Part shown: positions 54,000-63,092 of the stretch, piece after piece | Layout of the letters: every line of letters begins with the position of its first letter | How positions within the stretch are numbered: the first letter of the stretch is position 1 | Assembly (NCBI GenBank): GCA_049177145.1 | Contig: CP185406.1 | Coordinates: 558,001-622,000, forward strand | DNA: 64,000 bases | DNA from: Hennigella sp049177145 | Lineage (GTDB): Bacteria; Bacillota_I; Bacilli_A; Mycoplasmatales; Mycoplasmoidaceae | Direction: 5' to 3' | Translations under genes and position numbers: made by a program | Notes under the pieces: generated by a model | Databases searched by the model: none | What the model was told of the DNA's origin: nothing | The model's input: the letters and a program-made list of their open reading frames with translations, nothing else

Positions 54000-54024
54000 A
54001 AAACTAGGCTTTTAACCTAGTTTG
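54000..54024 (-). terminator. Terminator of the rpmB-tRNA-Ile-tRNA-Ala unit
   Basis: Stem AAACTAGG / CCTAGTTT, 7-base loop, T-rich on the minus strand, 7 bases after tRNA-Ala. Its stem is the same as that at 53441-53467. Confidence 0.8.
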
Positions 54025-54030
54025 ATTTAA

Positions 54031-54107
54031 TGGTGGAGCCTAAGGGAATCAAACCCTCGACCCCCTGAGTGCAAATCAGGTGCTCTATCAGGCTGAGCTA
54101 AGGCCCC
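54031..54107 (-). tRNA. tRNA-Ala (anticodon UGC)
   Basis: Minus strand. Acceptor GGGGCCT/AGGCTCC includes the G3-U70 wobble pair that identifies tRNA-Ala. Anticodon loop TTTGCAC gives UGC; CCA is encoded. It is 5 bases from tRNA-Ile. Confidence 0.96.
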
Positions 54108-54112
54108 ATTAA

Positions 54113-54189
54113 TGGTGGGAGTAAATTGACTCGAACAATCGACCTCACCCTTATCAGGGGTGTGCTCTAACCAACTGAGCTATACTCCC
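54113..54189 (-). tRNA. tRNA-Ile (anticodon GAU)
   Basis: Minus strand. Acceptor GGGAGTA/TACTCCC, anticodon stem CACCC/GGGTG with loop CTGATAA giving GAU, T loop TTCGAGT, encoded CCA. The Ile-Ala pair resembles the spacer pair of rRNA operons, but no rRNA is here. Confidence 0.95.
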
Positions 54190-54204
54190 ATTAAGTAATA
54201 TAAA

Positions 54205-54456
54205 TTACTTAGTTGCTGCTTTTTTCGCAGCTGGTTTGCTAACTTTCTTTCCCTTGCTAGCACCATTAATTTTTCTCTTGTTAAGAGTCTTTAATGTTTT
54301 AGTAGAAACTTTTACTTTTTTAACTTGACCGTTAGGTAATGTAATTCTAACTGTTTGTAAGTTAACATTTCAAACACGTCTTGAATGATTCATGGCGTGT
54401 GACTTTTTGTTTCCACTCATTGCACGTTTATTTGTGAAATAATCTTTTCTACTCAT
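54205..54456 (-). CDS. rpmB: 50S ribosomal protein L28
   Basis: 83 residues. SRKDYFTNKRAMSGNKKSHAMNHSRRVWNVNLQTVRI holds the family pattern (SGN...SHA-x-N-x-S-x-R-x-W), the Trp being TGA. A Lys/Ala-rich C-terminal extension (KPAAKKAATK) is unusual but common in mycoplasma ribosomal proteins. The start at 54456 follows GGTAGAGAC. It is 15 bases upstream of tRNA-Ile and likely cotranscribed. Confidence 0.93.
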
Positions 54457-54537
54457 TGTCTCTACCTTTACGCGTTTTCTAATTATATCAAATAAATGAA
54501 ATTTGTCAAATATTACTTATTTATTTTATAAATAAAA

Positions 54538-54543
54538 TATAAT
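54538..54543 (+). promoter_or_regulatory. -10 box of leaderless udk
   Basis: TATAAT lies 7 bases before ATG 54551 in a T-rich gap with no Shine-Dalgarno. Confidence 0.5.
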
Positions 54544-54550
54544 TTTTTAT

Positions 54551-55174
54551 ATGAAAAATAAACTAATTATTGTGGCTGGGTGCTCTGCATCAGGAAAGAC
54601 TACAGTTGCTAGCAAAATTAAAAATAGTTTCAGCAAGGGCAAAGCCCAAATAATCTGTTTAGATCGTTTTTATAAGCAAAGTGCTAAAGCAATGCCAAAG
54701 GTAGCAAAAACAGGAAATGCAAACTTTGATCATCCTAATGCATTTGATTGAAAATTGTTTGAAAAATGCTTAACATCTTTGTTAAATAACAAACCTACAC
54801 TAATTCCTGTGTATGACTACACAACTCATAAAAGAAAAGAAAAATGAACATTAGTTAAACCTACACCAATCATAATTCTTGAGGGTGTTTTAGTTTTATA
54901 TGATGATTTTGCAAACGGGACTGCTGCTTTAAAAATTTATGTTGATACTTCATTAGATACATGTTTTAAAAGAAGATTACAACGTGATCAAAAAGATAGA
55001 GCCAGAACAGTTGCTTCAATAAGAGAGCAATGGAATGAGTCTGTTCTACCAATGTTTAAAAAATATGTAAAAGCACAAAGATGAATAGCAGATTTTATTT
55101 TGCCTTGAGATAAACCAAATAGAACAAGCTTAAACTATTTGATTACGGCAATAAAACAACAGTTAAAGGATTAG
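54551..55174 (+). CDS. udk: Uridine kinase
   Basis: 207 residues. Phosphorylates uridine and cytidine in salvage. P-loop AGCSASGKTT (about 9-18), LDRFYKQ, the FDHPNAFDW segment (Trp = TGA), YDYTTHKRKEKW, EGVLVLYDD and RRLQRDQKDRARTVASI are uridine-kinase signatures. It starts leaderless and ends 2 bases before tkt. Confidence 0.93.
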
Positions 55175-55176
55175 TT

Positions 55177-57150
55177 ATGAAAAAACCAAAGATAGATCAA
55201 AAATTGGCAGCAAATACTCTAAGAGTATTGGCAGCAGCAGCAATCACTAAAGCAAAATCAGGACATCCTGGTATTGCATTAGGTGCAGCTGAAATAATGT
55301 ATGAATTGTTTGCTAATCAAATGAATACAAGTCCTACTGTAAGTAACTACTTTAATAGAGATAGATTTGTTTTATCTGCTGGACATGGTAGTAGTTTGCT
55401 ATATGCAACTATGTTGCTTTGTGGATATAAAGGCATTAATATGAATGACCTTAAACATTTTAGACAACTAGATTCTAGAACACCAGGTCATCCAGAACCA
55501 AATGCACTAAGAGGTGTAGAAGTAGCATCTGGACCTTTAGGTCAAGGTATTGCTATGGCTGTTGGTTTAGCTATAGCTAGTCAAAAAATGGCTAACTTAA
55601 TTAACACTCCAACAAACAAGTTAATTAACAATTACACATATTGTTTATTTGGTGATGGTTGCTTTGAAGAAGGTGTTAGTTACGAGGCAATAGCTATTGC
55701 TGGTAGACTAAGACTTAATCGTTTAGTCATGATTTATGATTACAACTCTATTCAACTTGATGGTAAAGTTTCTGATTCAACTGCAATTAAGACAGCTAGA
55801 TACTTTAAAGCAATGGGTTGAAACGTGGTTAATTGTTTAGATGGTCATAATTTTAAACAATTAAAATCTGCTTTTGCTAAAGCAAGATCTTGCAAAACTA
55901 AACCAAGTGTTATTCTTGCTAAAACAACAATTGGATTTGGTTCATGTAATGCTAATTCAAATAAATGTCATGGTAGTCCATTAACTCCTGAGCAACTAGT
56001 TGAACTTAAGAAAACTCTTAAGTTTGCATATGATGATTTTACGATTCCATCATCTTTAAATTCAGTCGCTAAATATGTAGCTGATAGAACTGAAAAGAAA
56101 GTTATTGAATTTAATGACAAACTTTCTAGATTAGAAAGAACAAATCCAGAACTATACAAAAAAGTCATTGATATTGTCATTAAACGAAAGTTTAACTTCA
56201 ATAAAAAATGATTTGACCCAAGCTCTTTCCCTGAAACAGAATCTACAAGAAAGATTTGTGGAAATATGTTCCAAGCAATTGCTCAAAACAATCCAAATGT
56301 TATTTGCTCAATTGCTGATGTATCTTCATCAACAATGATGAAAGTTAAAGAATCATCAAAAATTAAACACAATGATTGAGAAGGTCAAAACTTAGATTGT
56401 GGTGTTAGAGAATTTGCTATGAGCGCAATCAACAATGGTATTGTTGCTTATGGTGCTTTAAAGGCTCTAGGTTCAACATTCATGAGTTTTAGTGATTACA
56501 ACAAAGCAGCTATAAGATTGGCAGCCATTAGTCAAATTCCAACAATCAATGTATATTCTCATGATTCAATCACAGTTGGTGAAGATGGACCAACACATCA
56601 ACCAATTGAACAATTATGATCACTAAGATTAATTCCTAATCATATGGTCTTTAGACCAACTAGCTCAATTGATATGATTATTGCTTTAGAACAAGCATTC
56701 AATTCAAAGAAAACACCAGTATCAATTATTACAAGTCGTGCAGCATTTAACCAAGTTAATGTTGAATATGAACTTGCTTGAAAAGGTGCATATGTGGTAA
56801 GAAGTGATAATAATCACAAGATAACTTTATATGCTTCTGGTAGTGAATTACCAATAGCATTACAAGTTGCTAAAAAATTAAATGTACCTTCACGTGTTGT
56901 AGCAATTAACTCTTTAGAGTTGTTTAATAGACAATCAAAGAAATACCGTGATATGATCTTTGATAATAAAAAGAAAGTATCAATTGAATATGGAGTAACA
57001 ACTCCATGATATAAATATGTTGACTTAGCCATTGGTTCAGATAACTTTGGTGTATCTGGTAAACCAGATGACGTAGTAAAAAGACTTGGCTTAACATCTG
57101 GCCAAATCGCAGGAAAGATAAACAGATGATTAGAAAAGGAGAAAAAATAA
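55177..57150 (+). CDS. tkt: Transketolase
   Basis: 657 residues. Thiamine-diphosphate enzyme of the pentose phosphate pathway. The N-terminal part has KSGHPGIALGAAEIMYELF and GHGSSLLYA; the ThDP motif is GDGCFEEGVSYEA...; later HGSP, FAMSAINNGI, DSITVGEDGPTHQPIEQL and the C-terminal domain with VVAINSLELF. TGA-Trp occurs several times. It follows udk by 2 bases and precedes a YneF-like gene by one base; tkt and yneF are also neighbours in Bacillus. Confidence 0.96.
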
Positions 57151-57151
57151 T

Positions 57152-57382
57152 ATGTCGGGCGGAGCAATCGCAGGATTAGCAATAGGTGTAACTATTGCAG
57201 GAATTATCATTGGAATATTTATTGGATTTGCCATTGGGCAAAGATACTTTAAGAAACAACTTAAAGAAAATCCTCCAGTAACAAGAGAACAAATTAAAGC
57301 TATGTACCAACAAATGGGACGTACTCCATCAGAAAGTCAAATTAACCAAGTGATGGAAGCAATGAAAAGAAACCAAAAATAG
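57152..57382 (+). CDS. UPF0154 (YneF-like) small membrane protein
   Basis: 76 residues. One N-terminal membrane helix, Gly-rich (about 6-30), is followed by the conserved cytoplasmic part with FKKQLKENPPVTREQIKAMYQQMGRTPSESQINQVM, diagnostic of UPF0154. Function unknown in the family. It starts one base after tkt, as in the Bacillus tkt-yneE-yneF region. Confidence 0.88.
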   Translation: MSGGAIAGLAIGVTIAGIIIGIFIGFAIGQRYFKKQLKENPPVTREQIKAMYQQMGRTPSESQINQVMEAMKRNQK

Positions 57383-57385
57383 TTC

Positions 57386-57958
57386 ATGGCAAGATTTGTT
57401 AAATCAGCAGATTGTGTAGACACAATTGCTATCGATGATCAAGTTGTGGAATTTTGTTTTGTTGGGCGTTCAAATGTAGGAAAGTCTACATTGATTAATG
57501 CTTTAGCAAATGCTAAGATTTCTAAGACTTCTAAACAACCAGGAAGAACACAATTAATAAATGTGTTTGATTTTGGAGATTATCGAATTGTTGATTTACC
57601 AGGATATGGATATGCACAAGTATCCAAAAGCAAAAAATATGAAATTAATCAAATGTTAATTGATTACATTTCTAATCGTTCTAATTTATTTTGTGTCTTT
57701 CAAATATGTGATATTCAGCACATTACTGAAATGGATATTGATGTTTTTAAAAATGTTTCAAAACGTTTTGTCAATGTCTACATTGTGTTAAATAAAATCG
57801 ATAAAGTTAACAACTCTTTCTTTAATAACAACAAACACAAAATTGCTAAAATGTTTGGCTGCAAGGAACAAAACCTTATACCTGCGAGCGCATTTAAGAA
57901 ATTAAATATTTCTTATATAAAAAGATTAATGAATATCTTAACCAAGAAGTTAAAATAG
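57386..57958 (+). CDS. engB: Ribosome biogenesis GTPase EngB (YsxC)
   Basis: 190 residues. GTPase for 50S assembly. GRSNVGKST (G1), TSKQPGRTQLINVFDFG with the G2 Thr, DLPGYGYAQVSK (G3) and NKIDK (G4) with a final SAFKKLNI (G5) follow the EngB order. It starts 3 bases after the YneF-like gene and ends 6 bases before valS. Confidence 0.95.
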   Translation: MARFVKSADCVDTIAIDDQVVEFCFVGRSNVGKSTLINALANAKISKTSKQPGRTQLINVFDFGDYRIVDLPGYGYAQVSKSKKYEINQMLIDYISNRSNLFCVFQICDIQHITEMDIDVFKNVSKRFVNVYIVLNKIDKVNNSFFNNNKHKIAKMFGCKEQNLIPASAFKKLNISYIKRLMNILTKKLK

Positions 57959-57964
57959 TCTTAT

Positions 57965-60535
57965 ATGGCTAGCAAAAACAATAAGAAATATGACCCAGCC
58001 TATGTTGAAGCTAAGGTCAAGAAGCTATTGCAAGGTAAGGATTTTTATGAGTACCATAAATACTCTAAGCGTCCTAACTTTTCTATTGTTTTGCCGCCGC
58101 CAAACATTACAGGTAAGCTACACTTAGGTCATGCCTGAGATACAAGTTTACAAGATGCAATCATAAGATATAAACACTTACAAGGTTTTAATACCTTGTG
58201 AGTTTCTGGTATGGATCACGCTAGTATTGCAACCCAGACTAAATATGAAAAGATTTTAAAAGAAACCGAACACAAATCAAGATTTGATTTTGGTCGTAAA
58301 GAATTCTTAAACAAACTACAAGTTTGATCTAATGAACAAAAACAATTCATTGCTAAACAATGAGACAGTCTAAATTTAGCATTAAGTTTAAAAAGTCAAT
58401 GCTTTACAATGGATGAACATGTTCATCAAGCTTGCATGGAATGATTTGTTGATGCATACAAACAAGGTTTAATTTACCAAGATTACAAGTTGGTTAATTG
58501 AGATACTCAATTACAAACAGCTATTTCTGATATTGAAGTTATTTATAAAGAAACACAATCTAAAATGTATTACTTCAAATATCATCTACAAGATGATTAT
58601 CGTTTCTTAACAGTAGCAACAACAAGACCAGAAACTATGTTTGGTGATGTGTGCTTAGTAATCAACCCTAAAGATCCACACAATGCTAAATATATAGGAA
58701 GAACAGCAATTAACCCAGCTAATGGTAAACCATTGCCTATTATTGGTGATGAATATGTAGAATTAGGTTTTGGAACAGGAATCATGAAGTGTACTCCTGC
58801 TCATGACTTTAATGATTACAACCTAGCAAAGAAACATCACATTACTTTGTATCACAATGTAATGAACCCTAATGGTACAATGAACCAAGATGCCATTGAC
58901 TTTAATGGCTTAACATATAACATGTTATCTATTAAAGAAGCAAGAGAAAAACTTGTTGCTGCTTTACAAGAAAAAGGTGACTTAGTTAAAGTTGAAGATA
59001 TTGTAAACAATATTGGATATTCAGAAAGAACTAATACTGTTGTCGAACCATTCCTATCAAAACAATGGTTTGTTAAGATGCAACCTCTTGCAAAGAGAAT
59101 TATTGAAATGCAAGAAAAGAATAAAGGTGTGGAATTTATTCCGCCTAGATTCAATGATGCATTGTTAACTTGATTAAACAATATCCAAGATTGATGTATA
59201 TCAAGACAACTATGATGAGGACACCGTCTTCCAGTTTACTATCATAAGGAAACTGGCAAGGTCTTGGTTACTACTAAACCACCTAAAGATTTAGATAAAT
59301 GAGAGCAAGATCCAGATGTTTTAGACACTTGATTCTCATCTGGTCTATGACCATTAGTTTGTACTAGTTGAAGGGAAGATAAAAAGTACAAAGATTTCTA
59401 TCCAACTAGTTTACTAGTTACTGCTTATGATATCTTGTTCTTCTGGGTTGCTAGAATGATGACAATGTGTGATCATTGAAGCAAGAAGTTACCATTTAAT
59501 CAAGTATTAATCCACGGATTAATAAGAGATGCACAAGGAAGAAAGATGTCTAAGTCTTTAGGCAATGGTGTAGATCCAATGGATCTAGTTGCTAAATATG
59601 GTTCAGATGCTATGAAGATGTTCTTTACTTCATCTGTAACTATGGGTGAAGACTTAAGATTTAATGAAGAAAAGATCACATATTATTGATCAGTATTAAA
59701 TAAAATGTGAAATTCTTATAATCTTATTTCAGGCGCTAAAATAAAATTTACTACTAAAGATTTAAATCAATTTGATTGCTGAATGATTGATAAGTTAAAT
59801 AAACTTAATAATCAATTAATAAGTCAATATGACAAGTACGATTTTACAGTTGCTAACAAAGCATTGATTGACTGTTTTTGAAATGACTATTGCAATCAAT
59901 ATCTTGAATTTATAAAAATAAATTTAAACAACAAGAAAAAAGTTACAAAACAAAAAGCTGTTGCTCTGTTCATCTTTGATGAATTCTTAAAATTGTTTTA
60001 TCCAATTGCTCCAGCAATTGCAGATTATTTGTTCTATAAAATTAATCATAAGTACATTTGATTTACAAATGTAAAGCCATTAAAGATTAAGTGTGAGTTT
60101 GATCAAGTATTAATGAAACATTTTGTTAATATAACAAATTGTTTAAGAGATTATCGTATTAAACATTCATTAAGTAGAAAAAATGAAATCGCATTTGACT
60201 ATGTAACAAATGACAAAGTTGATTTAGTACAACTAAATAATTTGCTATTGGCATTCAATATCAAGATTAACAACATTATTAATGTTAAACCAGAAAACAC
60301 AAACGCTTTAGTGGTTGAAGATGGTATCATTTGTCTTCAAGCACAAGAAAATAAATCTGAAGATTTAGCCAAACGACTAGAAGTCGTAGAATTTGAAATT
60401 AAGCGTGCAACAGGTTTGTTAGCTAATGCTAACTTTGTTGCTAAAGCTCCAGCAGAAAAAGTTCAAGCTGAACGTGATAAACTTTCTAAATATACATTAG
60501 AAAAAGAACAAATATTGCAATCATTAAAAAAATAA
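57965..60535 (+). CDS. valS: Valyl-tRNA synthetase
   Basis: 856 residues. Class I synthetase: PPPNITGKLHLGHAW (HIGH motif, Trp = TGA), the editing domain with ATTRPETMFGDVCLVINP and CTPAHDFNDY, the KMSKS loop GRKMSKSLGNGVDPMDL near residue 528, and a C-terminal anticodon and coiled-coil region (about 800-856) ending in heptad-like Lys/Glu. The length is on the short side of the 870-950 range. No T-box leader before the gene; engB ends 6 bases upstream. Confidence 0.96.
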
Positions 60536-60548
60536 ATTTTGCTTAACT

Positions 60549-60570
60549 TATAATTTATATATAGAGGAGA
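60549..60570 (+). promoter_or_regulatory. -10 box and strong Shine-Dalgarno of the Cys-rich microprotein
   Basis: TATAAT (60549-60554) with no clear -35 box, and GAGGAG (60564-60569) 7 bases before ATG 60577. Good spacing supports translation of the tiny ORF. Confidence 0.55.
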
Positions 60571-60576
60571 TAGAAA

Positions 60577-60657
60577 ATGGCTTGTAAAAAAACAAAGAAA
60601 ACAGCAAAGAAATCTAAATGTGGTTGCGGATGTTGCTGTGGTAAAAAAAGAAAATAG
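60577..60657 (+). CDS. 26-residue Cys/Lys-rich microprotein
   Basis: 26 residues, ATG to TAG. After Met-Ala-Cys it has Lys-rich KKTKKTAKKS followed by KCGCGCCCGKKRK: six Cys in all (positions 3, 15, 17, 19, 20, 21), ten Lys and one Arg, no acidic residue. It has a well-spaced GAGGAG, a -10 box 28 bases upstream and a strong terminator after it, so it looks like a deliberate gene rather than a chance ORF. The clustered Cys suggest metal or Fe-S binding, or disulfide chemistry; the basic arms suggest nucleic-acid or membrane contact. I do not recognise a family. It resembles metallothionein-like peptides only in composition. Confidence 0.65.
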   Translation: MACKKTKKTAKKSKCGCGCCCGKKRK

Positions 60658-60676
60658 TATTAATACTATTTAAAAT

Positions 60677-60708
60677 AAAAAGTGTTGACATGTGTCAGCA
60701 CTTTTTTG
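60677..60708 (+). terminator. Terminator after the microprotein
   Basis: Stem AAAAAGTGTTGACA / TGTCAGCACTTTTT with one G-U pair and a 2-base loop, then a T run; 19 bases after the TAG. Confidence 0.88.
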
Positions 60709-60726
60709 TTAAGGTTCGAGAGAAAA

Positions 60727-61875
60727 TTATTCAGCATTGAATCTAATGGCTGGACGAGCACAATAACAAGTTTCATCAACATTATGATGGATAACATGTC
60801 CATCTGTCATAACCATATATGCATATATGTCATCATCAAAAGTCCAAGTATTAAATGAAGGAGATTTGGTTCAATACATACCATAATATTTTCCTTCATA
60901 AAATGCAAAGCCAGCTCCAGTAGCACGCGCAAAGTCAGTTGTAGTTGCTGTTCTAGATGGATTAGCTAAATCATCATTATTATGAAAATCATATTCTTCA
61001 GTAGTATAGGAAGTATCGCCTTTACCGCGCAAATTTAAGCGGCTAAGTTCAAACACTTTAGCTTGTATTGGTTCTTCATCAGCATATGGATTGTCTTCAT
61101 CACATGTTGATTGCTCATCAACATCAACATCTACTGGTAGGATAGACTCACCATTACGAAAAGCCCTTCAATAAAAACCACCTATATCTGTTACTTGTGT
61201 TGGAGCAACATTATCATTTAATCATGTATGAAGAACGCTAGTTTCATAATCATTATTACAGTCAGGATTAGATGATTCTGGCAAATCATTATAGATTTGT
61301 TGAACTAACAACTTATAGGTTGTATAAAATGTTCGTCCATCTTCATCATCTATCAATATTTTTCATTGAATAGGTTTTACTTCGTAATATTTATAAATTT
61401 GTTCTTCAGCATCTATTTCAACTTTAGTTCCGTCATCAGCTGTATAGTTTTGTTCACTAATATACTCAAAATATTGCTTGCCGTCAATAGTAGTTTTATA
61501 ACCATGATCATCTACACTAGTTATGTTTTCTAATTGTGCAATTAGATCAAGATCTGAGACAAGTGTTTGTGGATAAGAACCAAAATCAAACACATAATCA
61601 AATGTAGCTATGTAAGTCGTATCTTCTTTAGCCCTAACTATTTGTTTGTCTCAACCAGTATAAACATATTCATGTTGTGCGACTTCGCATCTTTCAGTTG
61701 GTGTCTCACCTTCATAAATAGGTAAAGCACCTTCTTTAACTAATGATTCTTGTAGAACATCACCATTATAATTAACAAACTTGATGGTATATTCTTTGGT
61801 TACTATTGGTGCATTACCACAACTTGCCAAACATGGCAAAACTGTTATTGGTAATAGCAATAATGATTTTTTCAT
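60727..61875 (-). CDS. Lipoprotein with InlB-type B-repeat and DUF6273-like domain
   Basis: 382 residues. The signal is MKKSLLLLPITVLPCLASC, with lipobox LASC and the lipid Cys at 19. Residues about 27-95 (YTIKFVNYNGDVLQ to YVYTGWDK and TYIATFDYV) have the pattern of a Listeria-Bacteroides B repeat (Flg_new). FDFGSYPQT followed by PIQWKIL, ETSVLHTWLND and SRLNLRGKGDTSY matches DUF6273-like domains, which occur on bacterial surface proteins. TGA-Trp is used several times. It starts one base after the stop of the asparaginase gene, so the two are cotranscribed. A surface adhesin or ligand-binding role is plausible but not shown. Confidence 0.8.
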
Positions 61876-61876
61876 A

Positions 61877-62989
61877 TTAGTAATGTTTATAAATATCAAT
61901 TAATGATTTTTGATCTTTAATATTTTCTGCAATTGCTAAACGTAATAGGATAGCAGCTTTATGTGGAGGTAAGTCATTAGCAGCAACTGCTTGTTTTACT
62001 AAAACAGAGTCTTGTGTAATGACACCATTATCAATTCTAGAAGAAATGATAATAGGAATGCTTCCTGCATAAGATGATAGTTTGTTGATGAATCTTTCAG
62101 AGAATTCACCAGCACCAGCACCAGCAATGACCAAACCTTGCTTTCCACTATTTACAGCTCAGTCAATAATGCTTGGATCAGCATCAGCTTGGAAGTAAAT
62201 GATTGCTACATCAGGCAAGACATTTGTTTTATCTACGATGTCAACAAATCTAGAACTTGTAGTATGTTTCTTGCTTGATTGTTCATAATAGAATACTTCC
62301 TTATTTCTAACAAAACCTAATGCTCCCATTGGGCCAGCAGAAATAGCAGTAACATCAAATGTACTTACTTTTTGCATAGATCTAGCAGAATAGATAGAGT
62401 CAGAGAATACACCCATAACTCCTTTTCCTGCTGACTCAGGGTTTGCTGCAACAACTACTGATTGGTATAAGTTCATAGGACCATCAGCACTTATTGAAGT
62501 AGCTGGTCTCATTGAACCAGTAATTACTACTGGTTTGTCAGTATTAACTACTAAGTTTAGGAAGTATGCAGTTTCTTCCATTGTATCAGTTCCGTGCATA
62601 ATAACAAATCCTGCAACATTGTCTTGTTTTGCATATTCATTAATATATTTTGCTAATTGAATTCATATTTTTGATGAAATATCATCAGAGTTGATATTAC
62701 AAACTTGTTGGGCTTGTAATGGAGCAATGTCTTCAATTCCTGGAACTGAAGCTATTAAGCTTTCAACTGAAATACTACCAGGAGTATAACCAGTTTCTTT
62801 TCCTTCTTCACCTGCACCAGCGATTGTTCCACCAGTTGCAAGGATGACTATAGTTCCTTGTTCTGTAACTTCAGGAACTACAATTTTTTCAATTTGGTTT
62901 CCACAACTTGTTAAAGTTATAACTGGAGCAACAATAGTGGGAATTGCTACAGCAAATAAACTTAAACTAAGTAATTTAAATTTTTTCAT
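61877..62989 (-). CDS. Lipoprotein L-asparaginase (type I/II)
   Basis: 370 residues. MKKFKLLSLSLFAVAIPTIV... with lipobox LTSC and the lipid Cys at 29, so the enzyme is anchored outside. The catalytic segments are ATGGTIAGAG (about 51-60, catalytic Thr), MHGTDTMEETA (second Thr-Asp pair) and GSMRPATSISADGPMNL. The length is a little above typical (330-350) because of the signal and a short linker. It would hydrolyse host asparagine to aspartate and ammonia at the cell surface. It is upstream of the B-repeat lipoprotein with a 1-base gap. GAGAGGAAAT precedes the start. Confidence 0.92.
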
Positions 62990-63068
62990 TTCAAATTTCC
63001 TCTCTTTTTTGCTCTTATTCTATGTCAATTTTTTCATAATATAAAATAATTTTAATTAAAAGAAAAGA

Positions 63069-63092
63069 AAAAAATAGGTTACCCTATTTTTT
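63069..63092 (-). terminator. Terminator of dnaK
   Basis: Stem AAAAAATAGG / CCTATTTTTT; the dnaK stop codon (63084-63086) is inside it on the minus strand. Confidence 0.82.

Noticed and set aside
54031..54189. tRNA-Ala/tRNA-Ile pair as a remnant of an rRNA operon spacer
   Set aside because: No 16S or 23S sequence is near; the pair follows rpmB and has its own terminator.
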